Of a stretch of 64,000 nt of DNA, positions 52,472 to 62,038 are shown in pieces (positions within the stretch are counted from its first letter, which is position 1; every line of letters begins with the position of its first letter). The notes beneath the pieces are model-generated. The model saw only the letters and a list, made by a program, of their open reading frames with translations. It searched no databases and had not been told where the DNA came from. The stretch spans positions 124,001 to 188,000 of the forward strand of contig JAJDCD010000010.1 in the NCBI GenBank assembly GCA_029261035.1, given 5' to 3'. The position numbers and the translations under genes were made by a program. This DNA is from Candidatus Omnitrophota bacterium (GTDB taxonomy: Bacteria > Omnitrophota > Omnitrophia > Omnitrophales > JACROU01).

Positions 52472-53536
52472 TTATCCTTTTTGTTCTCTGTGTCTTTGTA
52501 GGCGAAGTTGACCACAGGCGGCATCAATATCAGCTCCGGAACTGATGCGTAATGTATTTCTAATTTTTTTCTTATCTAAAATCTCTCTAAATCTTCGCAT
52601 AACTGCTAAGGAAGACCTTTCGAATGAAGCATCTGGAATTGGATTATAAGCAATTAGATTTACTTTTGCGCCTACATCATTAGCCATTTTAGAAAGCTCG
52701 ACGGCATCTTCAGGCCGATCATTAATTCCTTTCAATAAAGTGTATTCAAACGTGTATTCTCTTCCATAGCGTCCTTTTTCATTACGAAGCACGTCCATCA
52801 ACTCCGTTAAATCATACTTTCTATTAATAGGAACAATTTCCCGTCTCACATCATCAAAAGGAGAATGAACAGAAATAGATAACCGTATTTGGCGTAATTT
52901 TTCTTGAGAAAATTTTTTAATTGCAGGAACCAAGCCAACTGTTGAAACAGTTATCTTTCTAGCTCCAATATGAAAACCCCAATCCGAATTAAAAATTTCA
53001 ATCGACTTCATTACTGCATCAAAGTTTTCCAAAGGCTCACCCATCCCCATATAGACAATGTTATCAACTCTTTCTCCCGTAATTTGTTTCAATAAAAATA
53101 GCTGGCTAACAATCTCAGTAGCTTTTAAGTTACGAATAAACCCCTCTTTCGAACTCGCACAAAAAGAACAGTTCATTTTACAGCCCAACTGAGACGAGAC
53201 ACAAATCGTATGTCTTCCGTTTTTTCGAATAAGCACTGTTTCTAAAAAATAACCATCTTTAGATCGGAATAAACATTTGATTGAATCATCCGAAGAAAAC
53301 TTCGATTCCACAAATTCGATATTCGATATCGTAGTTCCCTCTTCTAATTTTTGTTTGAATGATTTTGGGAAGTTCTTAACTTCATCCCAAGAAGAGATGT
53401 TTTGATGATAAAGCCAGTTAGCAAGTTGCTTACCTCGATAAGCTGGCTCATCAAAAGATAAGGCTAACTCTTGTAGCTCTTTCTGAGTTAGCCCTAAAAG
53501 ACATTTTTTTGTATTTTGAAGATTGGCTTCGATCAT
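52472..53536 (-). CDS. rlmN: 23S rRNA/tRNA adenine-C2 methyltransferase RlmN
   Basis: 354 residues, normal length. Radical SAM cluster motif CKMNCSFCASSKEGF, GMGEPLENFDAVMKSIEIF, QIRLSISVHSPFDDVRREIV and a second conserved cysteine in ISSGADIDAACGQLRLQ, needed for the methyl-transfer mechanism. An N-terminal helical domain (LTQKELQELALSFDEPAYR, QLANWLYHQNISSWDEVKNF). Modifies A2503 of 23S rRNA and position 37 of some tRNAs. It heads the block with the small exported protein and YqaA on the same strand. Confidence 0.95.
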   Translation of the reverse strand: MIEANLQNTKKCLLGLTQKELQELALSFDEPAYRGKQLANWLYHQNISSWDEVKNFPKSFKQKLEEGTTISNIEFVESKFSSDDSIKCLFRSKDGYFLETVLIRKNGRHTICVSSQLGCKMNCSFCASSKEGFIRNLKATEIVSQLFLLKQITGERVDNIVYMGMGEPLENFDAVMKSIEIFNSDWGFHIGARKITVSTVGLVPAIKKFSQEKLRQIRLSISVHSPFDDVRREIVPINRKYDLTELMDVLRNEKGRYGREYTFEYTLLKGINDRPEDAVELSKMANDVGAKVNLIAYNPIPDASFERSSLAVMRRFREILDKKKIRNTLRISSGADIDAACGQLRLQRHREQKG

Positions 53537-53566
53537 TTTAAATACTAATTTAAAAAACCTTTCTTA

Positions 53567-53956
53567 CTAAAATTTTCTTTCATGCTCCGTAACAGGCAGA
53601 GGATCTACTTCCCCCTTCAAACTCCCTTTAATGGGTTTGTCTCCGGTCCCCAACTGATCAAACCAACTACCCATACGATCAAAAGTAGAATAAAAGAACT
53701 CTGAAACACTTTTTGTAATTCCAAGAAACTTATTCTCTTCCTTCTGCTCTACTTTGATAGCATCCTTTGCAGCTTCAGGAACCACTTTAAGACCAGAAAC
53801 AACTGATTTACTTAAATTACTAGGAACATCTTTAATCATTTTTTCTGTATTGTCTGTTCTCGGCTCATATTGAGTATCCGCAAAACCAATTTGCGGAACA
53901 GCCATTATGATGAGTATCAAAACAAGTTTTGCAATCAACGGTCTATTAAACTTCAT
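53567..53956 (-). CDS. Small exported hypothetical protein
   Basis: 129 residues, no known family. Signal peptide (LIAKLVLILIIMAVPQIGFA). The mature part is hydrophilic with an amphipathic central helix (NLSKSVVSGLKVVPEAAKDA) and a segment VSEFFYSTFDRMGSWFDQLG, ending with a charged tail PVTEHERKF. GGGGGAG before the ATG gives strong translation. Lies 31 bp upstream-side of rlmN and 15 bp after the YqaA gene, so likely part of the same transcript. Function unknown; periplasmic. Confidence 0.75.
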   Translation of the reverse strand: MKFNRPLIAKLVLILIIMAVPQIGFADTQYEPRTDNTEKMIKDVPSNLSKSVVSGLKVVPEAAKDAIKVEQKEENKFLGITKSVSEFFYSTFDRMGSWFDQLGTGDKPIKGSLKGEVDPLPVTEHERKF

Positions 53957-53971
53957 AACTCCCCCTTAACA

Positions 53972-54559
53972 TTAATGTTTTAAAACAACTTTCAATAAAA
54001 CAAATCCACCAATCAGTAGTAAAACAAACAAGATGGTAAAAAGACCAAAATACTTCTGTATCCATACTTTCACGGTAGGCCCAAACAAACGCAACAACAA
54101 AGCTACAATAAAAAATCGAGCCCCACGACTTGTAATCGAGGCTAATAAAAAAACTGAAAAATCAACTGTACACACACCCGCAGCTATCGTGAAAATTTTA
54201 TACGGTATCGGAGTAAAGCCAGCTGTAAAAATAGCCCAAAAGTTATACTCTCTAAACAAATCACGAACTCTTTCAAATACATCTTGATGAAAAACATAGG
54301 CAAAGAAGAAATCGTCCACCAGCACCCACATTTGCCATCCAATCAAATAACCAAGCATACCCCCTAAAACAGACCCTGCTAAACAAATTAAGGCGTCCGT
54401 CCACCATTGTTTAGGGCAGATTAAAATAAGAGCCATAAGTAAAATGTCCGGAGGGACAGGAAAAACAGAGGCTTCAATAAAAGCCACAAAGAAAAGTGCC
54501 CAGCGAGAGTAAGGAGATTCTGAAAAATGCAGAACCCACCCTTTTAATTGTTGAAACAA
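53972..54559 (-). CDS. YqaA/DedA-family (VTT domain) membrane protein
   Basis: 195 residues with about five hydrophobic segments. The VTT/SNARE-associated motif is visible as ALFFVAFIEASVFPVPPDIL, then GSVLGGMLGYLIGW and the FTPIPYKIFTIAAGV segment typical of YqaA-type proteins. DedA-family proteins transport or flip lipid carriers such as undecaprenyl phosphate or phospholipids and affect envelope stability. Family assignment is good; the exact substrate is unknown. Confidence 0.85.
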   Translation of the reverse strand: MFQQLKGWVLHFSESPYSRWALFFVAFIEASVFPVPPDILLMALILICPKQWWTDALICLAGSVLGGMLGYLIGWQMWVLVDDFFFAYVFHQDVFERVRDLFREYNFWAIFTAGFTPIPYKIFTIAAGVCTVDFSVFLLASITSRGARFFIVALLLRLFGPTVKVWIQKYFGLFTILFVLLLIGGFVLLKVVLKH

Positions 54560-54616
54560 AAACGCCTCCTTTTTTAAAGATTATATCAGAAACCCGAGAA
54601 GAGAGTTGGTAGAATC

Positions 54617-55000
54617 TTATGAAGATATATTTAAACACTCTCGAATAGAATCAATAAGCTCCGATGTATCGAAAGGCTTATAAAACACTTTTTGAACGCC
54701 TAACTCTTGGCATTGCTCTGCCACATTCGTTGTATACTTACTTAAAGCCGTAATAATAAAAATAGGCAGCGCTTTGGTTTTATCATTATCCCTTAGTTTT
54801 TTTGTCACTTTATACCCATTTAATCTTGGCATTTTAATATCCATCAACACCAGATCCGGAGTTTCCCGCTCCACTTGCTCCAAAGCTTCTATTCCATCTA
54901 AAGCTGTAACCACAATAAAATTATTAATCTCCAACCTTAGCTTAAGCAACTCCACAATATCAATTTCGTCATCTACAATTAATATTTTAACATTCTCCAT
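54617..55000 (-). CDS. Single-domain response regulator
   Basis: 127 residues, a receiver domain only. Acidic pair at the start (ILIVDDEIDIVELL), phosphoacceptor Asp in LVLMDIKMPRLNGYKV, conserved Thr/Ser in FIITALS and the Lys in VFYKPFDTSEL. With no output domain it must act by protein contact, like CheY or Spo0F. GAAGGTGG before the ATG; it starts 17 bp after the histidine kinase, whose phosphate it likely receives. Confidence 0.9.
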   Translation of the reverse strand: MENVKILIVDDEIDIVELLKLRLEINNFIVVTALDGIEALEQVERETPDLVLMDIKMPRLNGYKVTKKLRDNDKTKALPIFIITALSKYTTNVAEQCQELGVQKVFYKPFDTSELIDSIRECLNISS

Positions 55001-55017
55001 GATGCCACCTTCTTCTC

Positions 55018-57081
55018 TTAGGGTTGAAACTGAGACAAAGCTTCTTGCTCAATTCCTAAAAACTGTAATAACTTTTCTTTTGTCTCACCTTGCTTCAAAT
55101 AGACTGCCTTAACAATATGATACCTTAAATCAAACTCTTTGTGACCAAGAAAGAAACTAGAGTTTTTAAGGGTTGTGTCCACCTTCTTAACTTCTTCGTC
55201 GATATTTTTCTGATATGCATTCTTTAATATGAGTACAAAACCTTTTTCCGAATCCGCTACAACATGAGAATCTTTTTGAGTAGCCCCTACCACAAGCTCC
55301 ATAAATTGGTCAAATAATTCTTTCACCTGTTTATGCTTTGCATCCATTTTCAAAAAGCCAAAACCTAATATTTTATAAAGAATAAAAGAAACATCCTTGT
55401 CCTGAATTTCGGCGTTTTCAACCATTGTCTGAAACACATCTTCAATATATTTTTCTGTCGAAAAAATAGGCAAAGTAAAAGTAAACTTGCTACCTCTCCC
55501 CAATTCACTTTCAGCCCAAACCTTACCTCCATGATGCTGAACAATTTCCTGACAAATAGGCAGACCCAAACCCGTTCCGTGATACCCCGGACCAACCTCT
55601 CTTCCAATCTGATGAAACTTATTAAAGATATCTCCAATTTCTTCTTTGGCCATACCTTTTCCTGTGTCCACAACAGAAACATGAACACTATCTTCATTAG
55701 GAACTTGAAAAGCTCCTACAGCAATCATTCCATCTTCCGCAGTAAATTTGATTGCATTCCCAATCAGATTAAACAAAACTTGCGAAACCCGGTATTCATC
55801 TGCATACACGCGAGGCAAGTTCTTTCCAAAAGATGTTTCAATACGTATTTTTCTTTTTAACGCCATCGTCTGCATCGAATCTACGGTTTCTTTGATAATC
55901 TGAGACAAATCCACAGCTTTCCTTTGCAACTCAAGCTTCCCCACTTCAAGCTGAGATAAATCTAGAATGTCATGAATCAAACCGCTCAATCTATTTACAT
56001 TTTTTTGAACAATCTCCATAAATTTATCTTGTTTTTTGTTAAGAGATCCCAAAGCCTTCTCCTGAACCAAAGAAACCCCTTCGCGAATTGAAGTCAAAGG
56101 GGTTCTGATTTCATGACTCACAGTTGAAATAAATTCTGATTTCATTTGATCCAATTGCTGTAGGTTAATATTTGCTTTTTCAAGCTCCGCAGCTGTTTTA
56201 AGTAACTCTTCTTGTTTTCTTAATAATTTTTTATTCAGAGTCTCTAACTCATCTTTTCTGTGCTCAAGTTCTTTTCCCTGAAGCCTTAAACGTTTATTCA
56301 CTTCTTCTATATTATGCATCAAACGAAACAAAGATTCTTTCGTTTGTTCTAATTCATCATTTTTTGATTGTAGTTCTTTGCGCCTATCTTCAGATAGCTC
56401 TAATAACCGCCTCATCTCTTTTGATTGTTTTTCCATCATTTGGTTCGAGGATTGTAAGTCTTTCCTCTTTTGATTAAGTCTAAAAATAATCAAACTTAAA
56501 AACAGAGCCCCAATAGCGTAAAGAGTTAGCATGCTAACCATATGAGCTATAAGGTGAGGAAGTTGATCATTTGGAGTTAGACTACTAAAAAAAGATTCTT
56601 TCATAGAAAACTTTCCGCTCACCTCCAACAAAACCAACGAGAGAAAAATAAGAACATCCATGATGGCAACAATCACGCCACGAACGGGCGAAAGAAAGAT
56701 AATAAGTTCTGATATGGTTAAAAAATAAAGCCAATGAGCAGGACTAACAATACCTCCAGAAAAATAAATCACTAGAGATTCTGCGAGTGTTACAAAACAA
56801 ACATAAAACCAGAGCAAGGGTTTAATGGCTTGCTTGTCTTTCCAAAGATAAGCAAGAAACAAAATGGCAAGAGTAATCCCAACAGAGAAACCACCTAAAG
56901 ATGAGAACTGGAAAACAGGAAAATAAAATCCAAGCTCCCATAAACCCCATCCCCCTAGCAGACAAACAGGAACCAACGCCAAAGTGGTATAGCATAGTAT
57001 ACGGGTTGCATGAAAGTAGTCATACAAACTCACTTTTTCCTTAGCATCCATAATTTTAGTCAACTTAAGCCTTACTTTCAT
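55018..57081 (-). CDS. Membrane sensor histidine kinase with extra C-terminal domain
   Basis: 687 residues from ATG 57081 (GAGGA five bases upstream; an ATG at 57096 is less likely). Residues about 25-210 form six membrane segments without a large periplasmic loop (ILCYTTLALVPVCLLGGWGL, PVRGVIVAIMDVLIFLSLVL). A long coiled coil follows (220-320), then HisKA with SEFISTVSHEIRTPLTS (phospho-His) and HATPase_c with NLIGNAIKFTAEDG, DTGKGM, and GTGLGLPICQEIV. The 130-residue C-terminal part (from FSTEKYIEDVFQTM) is not a standard kinase domain; GFVLILKN ... LRYHIVKAVYLKQGETKEKLLQFL has the shape of a degenerate GGDEF domain. The signal sensed is unknown. Confidence 0.88.
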   Translation of the reverse strand: MKVRLKLTKIMDAKEKVSLYDYFHATRILCYTTLALVPVCLLGGWGLWELGFYFPVFQFSSLGGFSVGITLAILFLAYLWKDKQAIKPLLWFYVCFVTLAESLVIYFSGGIVSPAHWLYFLTISELIIFLSPVRGVIVAIMDVLIFLSLVLLEVSGKFSMKESFFSSLTPNDQLPHLIAHMVSMLTLYAIGALFLSLIIFRLNQKRKDLQSSNQMMEKQSKEMRRLLELSEDRRKELQSKNDELEQTKESLFRLMHNIEEVNKRLRLQGKELEHRKDELETLNKKLLRKQEELLKTAAELEKANINLQQLDQMKSEFISTVSHEIRTPLTSIREGVSLVQEKALGSLNKKQDKFMEIVQKNVNRLSGLIHDILDLSQLEVGKLELQRKAVDLSQIIKETVDSMQTMALKRKIRIETSFGKNLPRVYADEYRVSQVLFNLIGNAIKFTAEDGMIAVGAFQVPNEDSVHVSVVDTGKGMAKEEIGDIFNKFHQIGREVGPGYHGTGLGLPICQEIVQHHGGKVWAESELGRGSKFTFTLPIFSTEKYIEDVFQTMVENAEIQDKDVSFILYKILGFGFLKMDAKHKQVKELFDQFMELVVGATQKDSHVVADSEKGFVLILKNAYQKNIDEEVKKVDTTLKNSSFFLGHKEFDLRYHIVKAVYLKQGETKEKLLQFLGIEQEALSQFQP

Positions 57082-57330
57082 TGCTCTTCCTCGCATTTAA
57101 TACCCCACTGTATTAAAAACAATTCGAGCTCCCCTTCAAATAACACCTAACTGGTTCTTATTATTAAGTTTACCTCCTAAATGCCAATAGCACAAATCGC
57201 TGCAAATAAGGATAGATTGATTGTAAGTCTATATTTTGTAGTAAGTTATAACTAGATTTAAAAGAAGAAAATCAGAAAAAAACATTCAAACAAGATCCGT
57301 TTCTTTGAAAATGCCCAGAGGAAATCTATT

Positions 57331-59133
57331 TTAGATTCGTTTGAAATGTTTCTCAAAATCATGCAGGGTGAGCTTAAGCAACACAGGACGACCATGAGGA
57401 CAAGTAAATGGAGACTGAGTCTTATTTAGAAGTTCAACTAACGATTCCATTTCCTCAATAACCATTCGATCCTTAGCTTTGACGGAGCGGCTTTTACAGG
57501 CAATCAATGCAGAAACCTCTTCTTGCTTCTCTTTAAGAGGGTCTGAGTGACTTAACATTTGAGAACGCTCAAGGTAACCTCGCAAAACATCCTCAACAGC
57601 TGCCTCCTTGATAAAAGCAGGTATCGACTGAATCGCATAAGTCCGATCGCCAAAAGGTTCAATAGAAAATCCAACTTGATTTAAAAAAGGTAATACATGT
57701 TTAAAATGCGCTTCTTCATTAACCTTTAAATTAAACGTAATGGGCATAAGCAAACCTTGAGTTTCAACCTTACTCTTTTCTAATGAAGAAAGAACGCTCT
57801 CATACTGAACGCGCTCGTGTGCGGCATGCTGATCAATCACAACAAGCCCACCTTCGTATTCGCCCACAATAAAACTAGAATGAATATGCCCCAACACACG
57901 AACTCCTCCTAGCTGCAACTGATCTTGATTGCTATTCGCGTCTCTAAAATCTGTTTGTTTTTCAAAGGACTGTTCTTGAAGATCTAGGCCCTGAATTGTT
58001 TCCTTGCCCAAAAGATTGGTTAGACCTTCTCGCACCTCATAAGAAGAAGCGTTATCCTTCATAAATTCTTGTTCATATTTATTAGTAGAAACAATTCTTT
58101 TATCTTCTGTTACTCTCATCTGCGGATACAAATCCTCTCCCAACAATTGTTCTCGAATAATCTGTATCATTAAATTTTGAATCGCTTTTTCATTCGAGAG
58201 CTTCACTTCCCGTTTGGTTGGATGGACATTCACATCTACTTGCTTAGGATCAACATCAATAAAAATAATGCCCACAGGAAATTTCCCATCCATTACAAGC
58301 CCATGAAAAGCACGGCTTAAAGCAAAGCTTAGAGAAACACTTTTTATTGGTCTCTTATTAATAAAGAAGATTTGATCCCGTCTATGCACCTGCGCCAATT
58401 CTGGTTTTCCGACAAGCCCTTCCATCGTAACCCCTGATAGTTCCCCTGAAAAATCAATTAAGCGTTCTTCGTAACCCGCATCATAAAGAGTTTTCACTCG
58501 ATCTCGAAGCGATTGAGATTTTTTAACATCAATAATCGTTTTCTTTTCATCTGAAAATAAAAATTTAATCTCTGGGTATGCCAAAGCTAACAAGGTTAAA
58601 GCCTCTGTAATCCGAGACAGCTCTGTTCGCTCTGTTTTAACAAATTTTCTTCGTGCAGGAGTATTAAAAAATAAATCTTTAACTTCAATAATAGTTCCTT
58701 CTCGAATCCCCTTTTCTGATTCTTGAACAATTTTCCCACCTTCAATCGAAAGTTCAAATCCTACAGACTCTCCTTGCACTCTTGTGGCTAAACGAAATTT
58801 AGAAACAGCAGAAATACTAGGAAGAGCTTCTCCTCTAAACCCAAATGTATCAATACTAAAAATATCTTCAACAGATTCTATCTTGCTCGTCGCATGCCGA
58901 ATCAAACTGAGCTTAGCATCTTCTGGGCTCATTCCACATCCATTGTCTGCGACCCGAATAAAAGTTAAACCTCCATGTTTTACAGAAACCTCAATCTCTG
59001 TCGCTCCAGCATCAATCGAATTCTCAACCAACTCTTTAACAACGGAGGCAGGCCGTTCAACAACCTCACCCGCCGCAATTTTATTAGCCACATCCTCTGG
59101 AAGCACCCGAATAATTCTCGATAATGTTTTCAA
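57331..59133 (-). CDS. mutL: DNA mismatch repair protein MutL
   Basis: 600 residues from TTG 59133, with AAAGGAG seven bases upstream; the upstream in-frame stretch to 59181 runs through a palindromic repeat. N-terminal GHKL ATPase: IRVLPEDVANKIAAGEVVER, VKELVENSIDAGATEIEV, DNGCGMSPEDA, TFGFRGEALPSISAVS and the linker VDVNVHPTKREVKL. The C-terminal dimerisation domain has DQHAAHERVQYESVL and CKSRSVKAKDRM, with CPHGRPVLLKLTLHDFEKHF; the DQHAAHERxxYE motif indicates intrinsic endonuclease activity, as expected in a bacterium without MutH. Downstream of mutS on the same strand. Confidence 0.95.
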   Translation of the reverse strand: MKTLSRIIRVLPEDVANKIAAGEVVERPASVVKELVENSIDAGATEIEVSVKHGGLTFIRVADNGCGMSPEDAKLSLIRHATSKIESVEDIFSIDTFGFRGEALPSISAVSKFRLATRVQGESVGFELSIEGGKIVQESEKGIREGTIIEVKDLFFNTPARRKFVKTERTELSRITEALTLLALAYPEIKFLFSDEKKTIIDVKKSQSLRDRVKTLYDAGYEERLIDFSGELSGVTMEGLVGKPELAQVHRRDQIFFINKRPIKSVSLSFALSRAFHGLVMDGKFPVGIIFIDVDPKQVDVNVHPTKREVKLSNEKAIQNLMIQIIREQLLGEDLYPQMRVTEDKRIVSTNKYEQEFMKDNASSYEVREGLTNLLGKETIQGLDLQEQSFEKQTDFRDANSNQDQLQLGGVRVLGHIHSSFIVGEYEGGLVVIDQHAAHERVQYESVLSSLEKSKVETQGLLMPITFNLKVNEEAHFKHVLPFLNQVGFSIEPFGDRTYAIQSIPAFIKEAAVEDVLRGYLERSQMLSHSDPLKEKQEEVSALIACKSRSVKAKDRMVIEEMESLVELLNKTQSPFTCPHGRPVLLKLTLHDFEKHFKRI

Positions 59134-59173
59134 TGTAAATCTCCTTTGTAAAATTAAAATAGAAGTAGAAGAT

Positions 59174-59230
59174 GGGGACATAGACTTTTGTAACCATTGC
59201 GCAGCAATTGTGACAAAAGTGTGTGTCCCC
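59174..59230. repeat. Palindrome in the mutS-mutL gap
   Basis: GGGGACA, ACTTTTGT and CATTGC on the left pair with GCAATTG, ACAAAAGT and TGTCCCC on the right, ending at 59230. Another GTGACAGTCAC copy is at 59311-59321, touching the mutS stop codon. The two copies belong to the same style of repeat as at 14643 and 40288. Confidence 0.7.
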
Positions 59231-59320
59231 TAGGCAAAAGGTAGGCTGTACCCATTAAAACACTCTACCTAAAGTAATATACTTGCAAAACTTCCTTATA
59301 TAGCATGATAGTGACAGTCA

Positions 59321-61834
59321 CTACTCAGCAAAAAGAGGCAACTCTTCCCCTTGCTCTTTCTTCATCTTTCGAACCTTGGGTCTCTGTTTCGCACCCTTTG
59401 ATGAATCATCGTCCTTTTCTAACTCTTCTAATATTTCATGCGCTCTAGAAATCACTTCTTCCGGCAAGCCGGCAAGTTTTGCTACATGAATCCCATAACT
59501 CTTATCGGTTCCGCCCCGTACAATTTTTCTCAAGAAAGAAATTCCATTTTCTCCTTCATGAACAGTTACATTATAATTTTTAACTCCAGGAAACAAATCC
59601 TCGAGTTGAGTTAATTCATGATAATGCGTAGCAAATAAAGCTCTAGGTCGTGGCCCACCTTCCTTAGCTAGGTATTCACAAACACTCCAAGCGATACTAA
59701 CACCATCATAGGTTGAGGTGCCTCTCCCAATTTCATCCATCACAATAAGACTTCGAGAAGTTGCGTTATTCAATATGTTTGCCGTCTCAATCATCTCAAC
59801 CATAAACGTACTTTCTCCTCGAGTCAAAAAGTCGGAAGCTCCAATTCGTGTAAAAATACGATCGCAAATTCCAAGCTGTGCTTTTTTAGCTGGAACAAAA
59901 CAGCCTACCTGTGCCAATAGTGAAATAAGAGCTACTTGACGAATATAAGTCGACTTACCCGCCATATTAGGCCCGGTAATTAAAATCAGTTGAAAATCTT
60001 CTCCGTTAAGTAAAATGTCATTTTCCACAAACTCTCCACTGGGAAGAACCATTTCCACCACAGGATGACGCCCCGCATCTACTTGAATCGATGTTTCTTC
60101 TGACATCTCAGGGCGAACATAATCTCTTCTGACAGCAACTTCCGAAAAAGCACTGACCACATCTACAAAAGCAATAGCTTCAGCCGATTGCTGCAATGCA
60201 TCAATTTGCTCTCGGACCTGATTGCGAAAAGTTTCAAAAATTTCATATTCTTTCGCATTCGCCTTATCGGTTGCATTAAGAACTTTTTCTTCATACTCTT
60301 TCAATTCAGGAACGATAAAACGCTCTGCATTAACTAATGTTTGCTTACGGATATACTCTGGCGGCACAGCATCTAAATTAGTTTTTCTTATTTCTATATA
60401 ATAACCAAACACCCTGTTGTACCTGATTTTTAACGATTTAATCCCCGTTCTCTCAATCTCTCTTTTTTGAAGTTCTGCAATATAGTCTTTTCCATGTTCT
60501 GAAATATTTCTTAGTTCATCCAGCTCGGAGTTATATCCAACCTGAATCAAGCCGCCTTCTTTAATCGTAATTGGAGGTTGTTCTACAAATGCTTTTTCTA
60601 GAGAATCTACTAAGCTTAGAAAATCATTTAACGAGCCGTTCACTTTTTGAAAAACAGAAAATTCCGTTTTCTTCAGCATCTCCTTCAAAGCAGGAATTTT
60701 AGATAACGATACTTTTAACGCAACCAAATCTCTCGCATTGCCTAGATCACAGTTCAAACGTGCCACAATACGCTCGATGTCTCTAATTTCAGACAAACCT
60801 TCTCTCAATTGGTCTCGAACAGCCGTTGAATCAACCAATTCTTGAACACAACCCAAACGTTGATTAATTTTTTCTAAATTCAATAGAGGCCGTTTCAACC
60901 ATAAACGAAGCATACGTCCTCCCATAGGAGTTAAAGTCTCATCCACGGAGCTCAATAGCGTAGGCGCCTTTTTATCCCCTGTCATCGACTTGACGATCTC
61001 TAAGTTTCTTTGAGTCATTGAATCTAGAACCATATACTCTTCAGAAGAATATGCAGAAGGTTTCTTAACATGTTCTAAACTTTTATGAAGGTGGTCTTGT
61101 AAGTAATAAAGAATTCCCCCAACAGCAATCGTTGCTAAAGAAAAGTCTTTAAGCCCCATCCCTTCAATCGAAGCCACTTGAAATACGCTCTGAATTCGAT
61201 CTTTAGAGCGATCTAAATCAAAAATTCGATCTTCATAATGATTGTTCGAACAATTAAATTCTGTTTGTAAAAATTGAAATAATTCAGACTCAAACGAAAT
61301 GCTTTCTGGCAAAATACTTTCGACGGGCTGTATACGCATCAATTCGCTTTTTAAATTAGATAAGCTATCTACCTCGGTAACTTTAAACTCCCCTGTCCCT
61401 AAATCTAAAAAAGCAACTCCATAAGAACCCTCTTTGTCGGGGAAACATGAAACTAAATATTTGTTAGAGACAACTTCTCCTTCAGACTCTTCAACGTAAG
61501 TCCCTTGACTAATAATTCGAGTCACTTCTCGCTTAACCAACCCCTTCGACGCTCGAGGGTCTCCGACTTGCTCACAAATAGCCACCTTCAGTCCTGCTTC
61601 AATTAATTTGGCGATATAGCCTTTTCCAGCATGAAAAGGAACTCCGCACATAGGAATTCTTCCTTGCTCCCCTCCCTCACGCCCTGTTAAGGTAATATTT
61701 AAAATTCGAGAAGCAAGCGCTGCATCTTCAAAAAACATTTCATAGAAATCCCCTAGTCGAAAAAATAGAATCGTATTGGAAGGTAAAGCCTTTTTAATAT
61801 CCAAATACTGCTGCATCATGGGGGTGAGTTTCAC
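59321..61834 (-). CDS. mutS: DNA mismatch repair protein MutS
   Basis: 837 residues, full length. Mismatch-binding domain I with LTPMMQQYLDIKKALPSNTI and FFRLGDFYEMFFEDA (Phe-x-Glu motif), core domain, and C-terminal ABC ATPase: ITGPNMAGKSTYIRQVALIS (Walker A), RGESTFMVEMIETANILNNA (signature), VMDEIGRGTSTYDG (Walker B) and ATHYHELTQLEDLFPG. Recognises mismatches and recruits MutL. GTG start at 61834 with AAGGAGA six bases upstream. mutS precedes mutL, separated by a 187-bp repeat-containing gap. Confidence 0.96.
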   Translation of the reverse strand: MKLTPMMQQYLDIKKALPSNTILFFRLGDFYEMFFEDAALASRILNITLTGREGGEQGRIPMCGVPFHAGKGYIAKLIEAGLKVAICEQVGDPRASKGLVKREVTRIISQGTYVEESEGEVVSNKYLVSCFPDKEGSYGVAFLDLGTGEFKVTEVDSLSNLKSELMRIQPVESILPESISFESELFQFLQTEFNCSNNHYEDRIFDLDRSKDRIQSVFQVASIEGMGLKDFSLATIAVGGILYYLQDHLHKSLEHVKKPSAYSSEEYMVLDSMTQRNLEIVKSMTGDKKAPTLLSSVDETLTPMGGRMLRLWLKRPLLNLEKINQRLGCVQELVDSTAVRDQLREGLSEIRDIERIVARLNCDLGNARDLVALKVSLSKIPALKEMLKKTEFSVFQKVNGSLNDFLSLVDSLEKAFVEQPPITIKEGGLIQVGYNSELDELRNISEHGKDYIAELQKREIERTGIKSLKIRYNRVFGYYIEIRKTNLDAVPPEYIRKQTLVNAERFIVPELKEYEEKVLNATDKANAKEYEIFETFRNQVREQIDALQQSAEAIAFVDVVSAFSEVAVRRDYVRPEMSEETSIQVDAGRHPVVEMVLPSGEFVENDILLNGEDFQLILITGPNMAGKSTYIRQVALISLLAQVGCFVPAKKAQLGICDRIFTRIGASDFLTRGESTFMVEMIETANILNNATSRSLIVMDEIGRGTSTYDGVSIAWSVCEYLAKEGGPRPRALFATHYHELTQLEDLFPGVKNYNVTVHEGENGISFLRKIVRGGTDKSYGIHVAKLAGLPEEVISRAHEILEELEKDDDSSKGAKQRPKVRKMKKEQGEELPLFAE

Positions 61835-61921
61835 GAATAATCTCCTTCTTTGGTAGGTACAGACCGGTTATTATGCTGACACCCTAAAAGAGTGTCAAGG
61901 GTTAATGCGTATAGAGAGATA

Positions 61922-61959
61922 ACCCTCACCCCAACCCTCACCCTATCAGGGAGAGGGAG
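61922..61959. repeat. CCCTCACCC-type repeat upstream of lpxA
   Basis: AACCCTCACCCCAACCCTCA CCCTATCAGGGAGAGGGA: a common bacterial repeat with a short terminal palindrome. A related fragment (CTCCCGATCGGGGAGAG) is at 20301-20317. Confidence 0.6.
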
Positions 61960-61993
61960 CTCCGCTGCCTTCTGGCTTCTGACTTCCGTTATA

Positions 61994-62002
61994 TGCTATA
62001 AT
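61994..62002 (+). promoter_or_regulatory. Extended -10 promoter of lpxA
   Basis: TGCTATAAT, the TGn extension plus a perfect -10 hexamer (61997-62002), 36 bp before the ATG; no good -35 box at normal spacing. AAGGGA-type ribosome site (CAAGGGAAAAGCTC) before the start. Confidence 0.55.
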
Positions 62003-62038
62003 TCTGCTCATTACTGAGTAAACACAAGGGAAAAGCTC

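Noticed and set aside
57150-57185. A strong minus-strand AGGAGGT (about 57171-57177) upstream of the histidine kinase, suggesting a leader peptide
   Set aside because: No ATG, GTG or TTG at proper distance opens a frame before a stop codon appears.
59134-59181. Alternative longer MutL start at 59181
   Set aside because: The extension (MSPSSTS...) is encoded partly by a palindromic repeat and has no counterpart in MutL; the TTG at 59133 has AAAGGAG.
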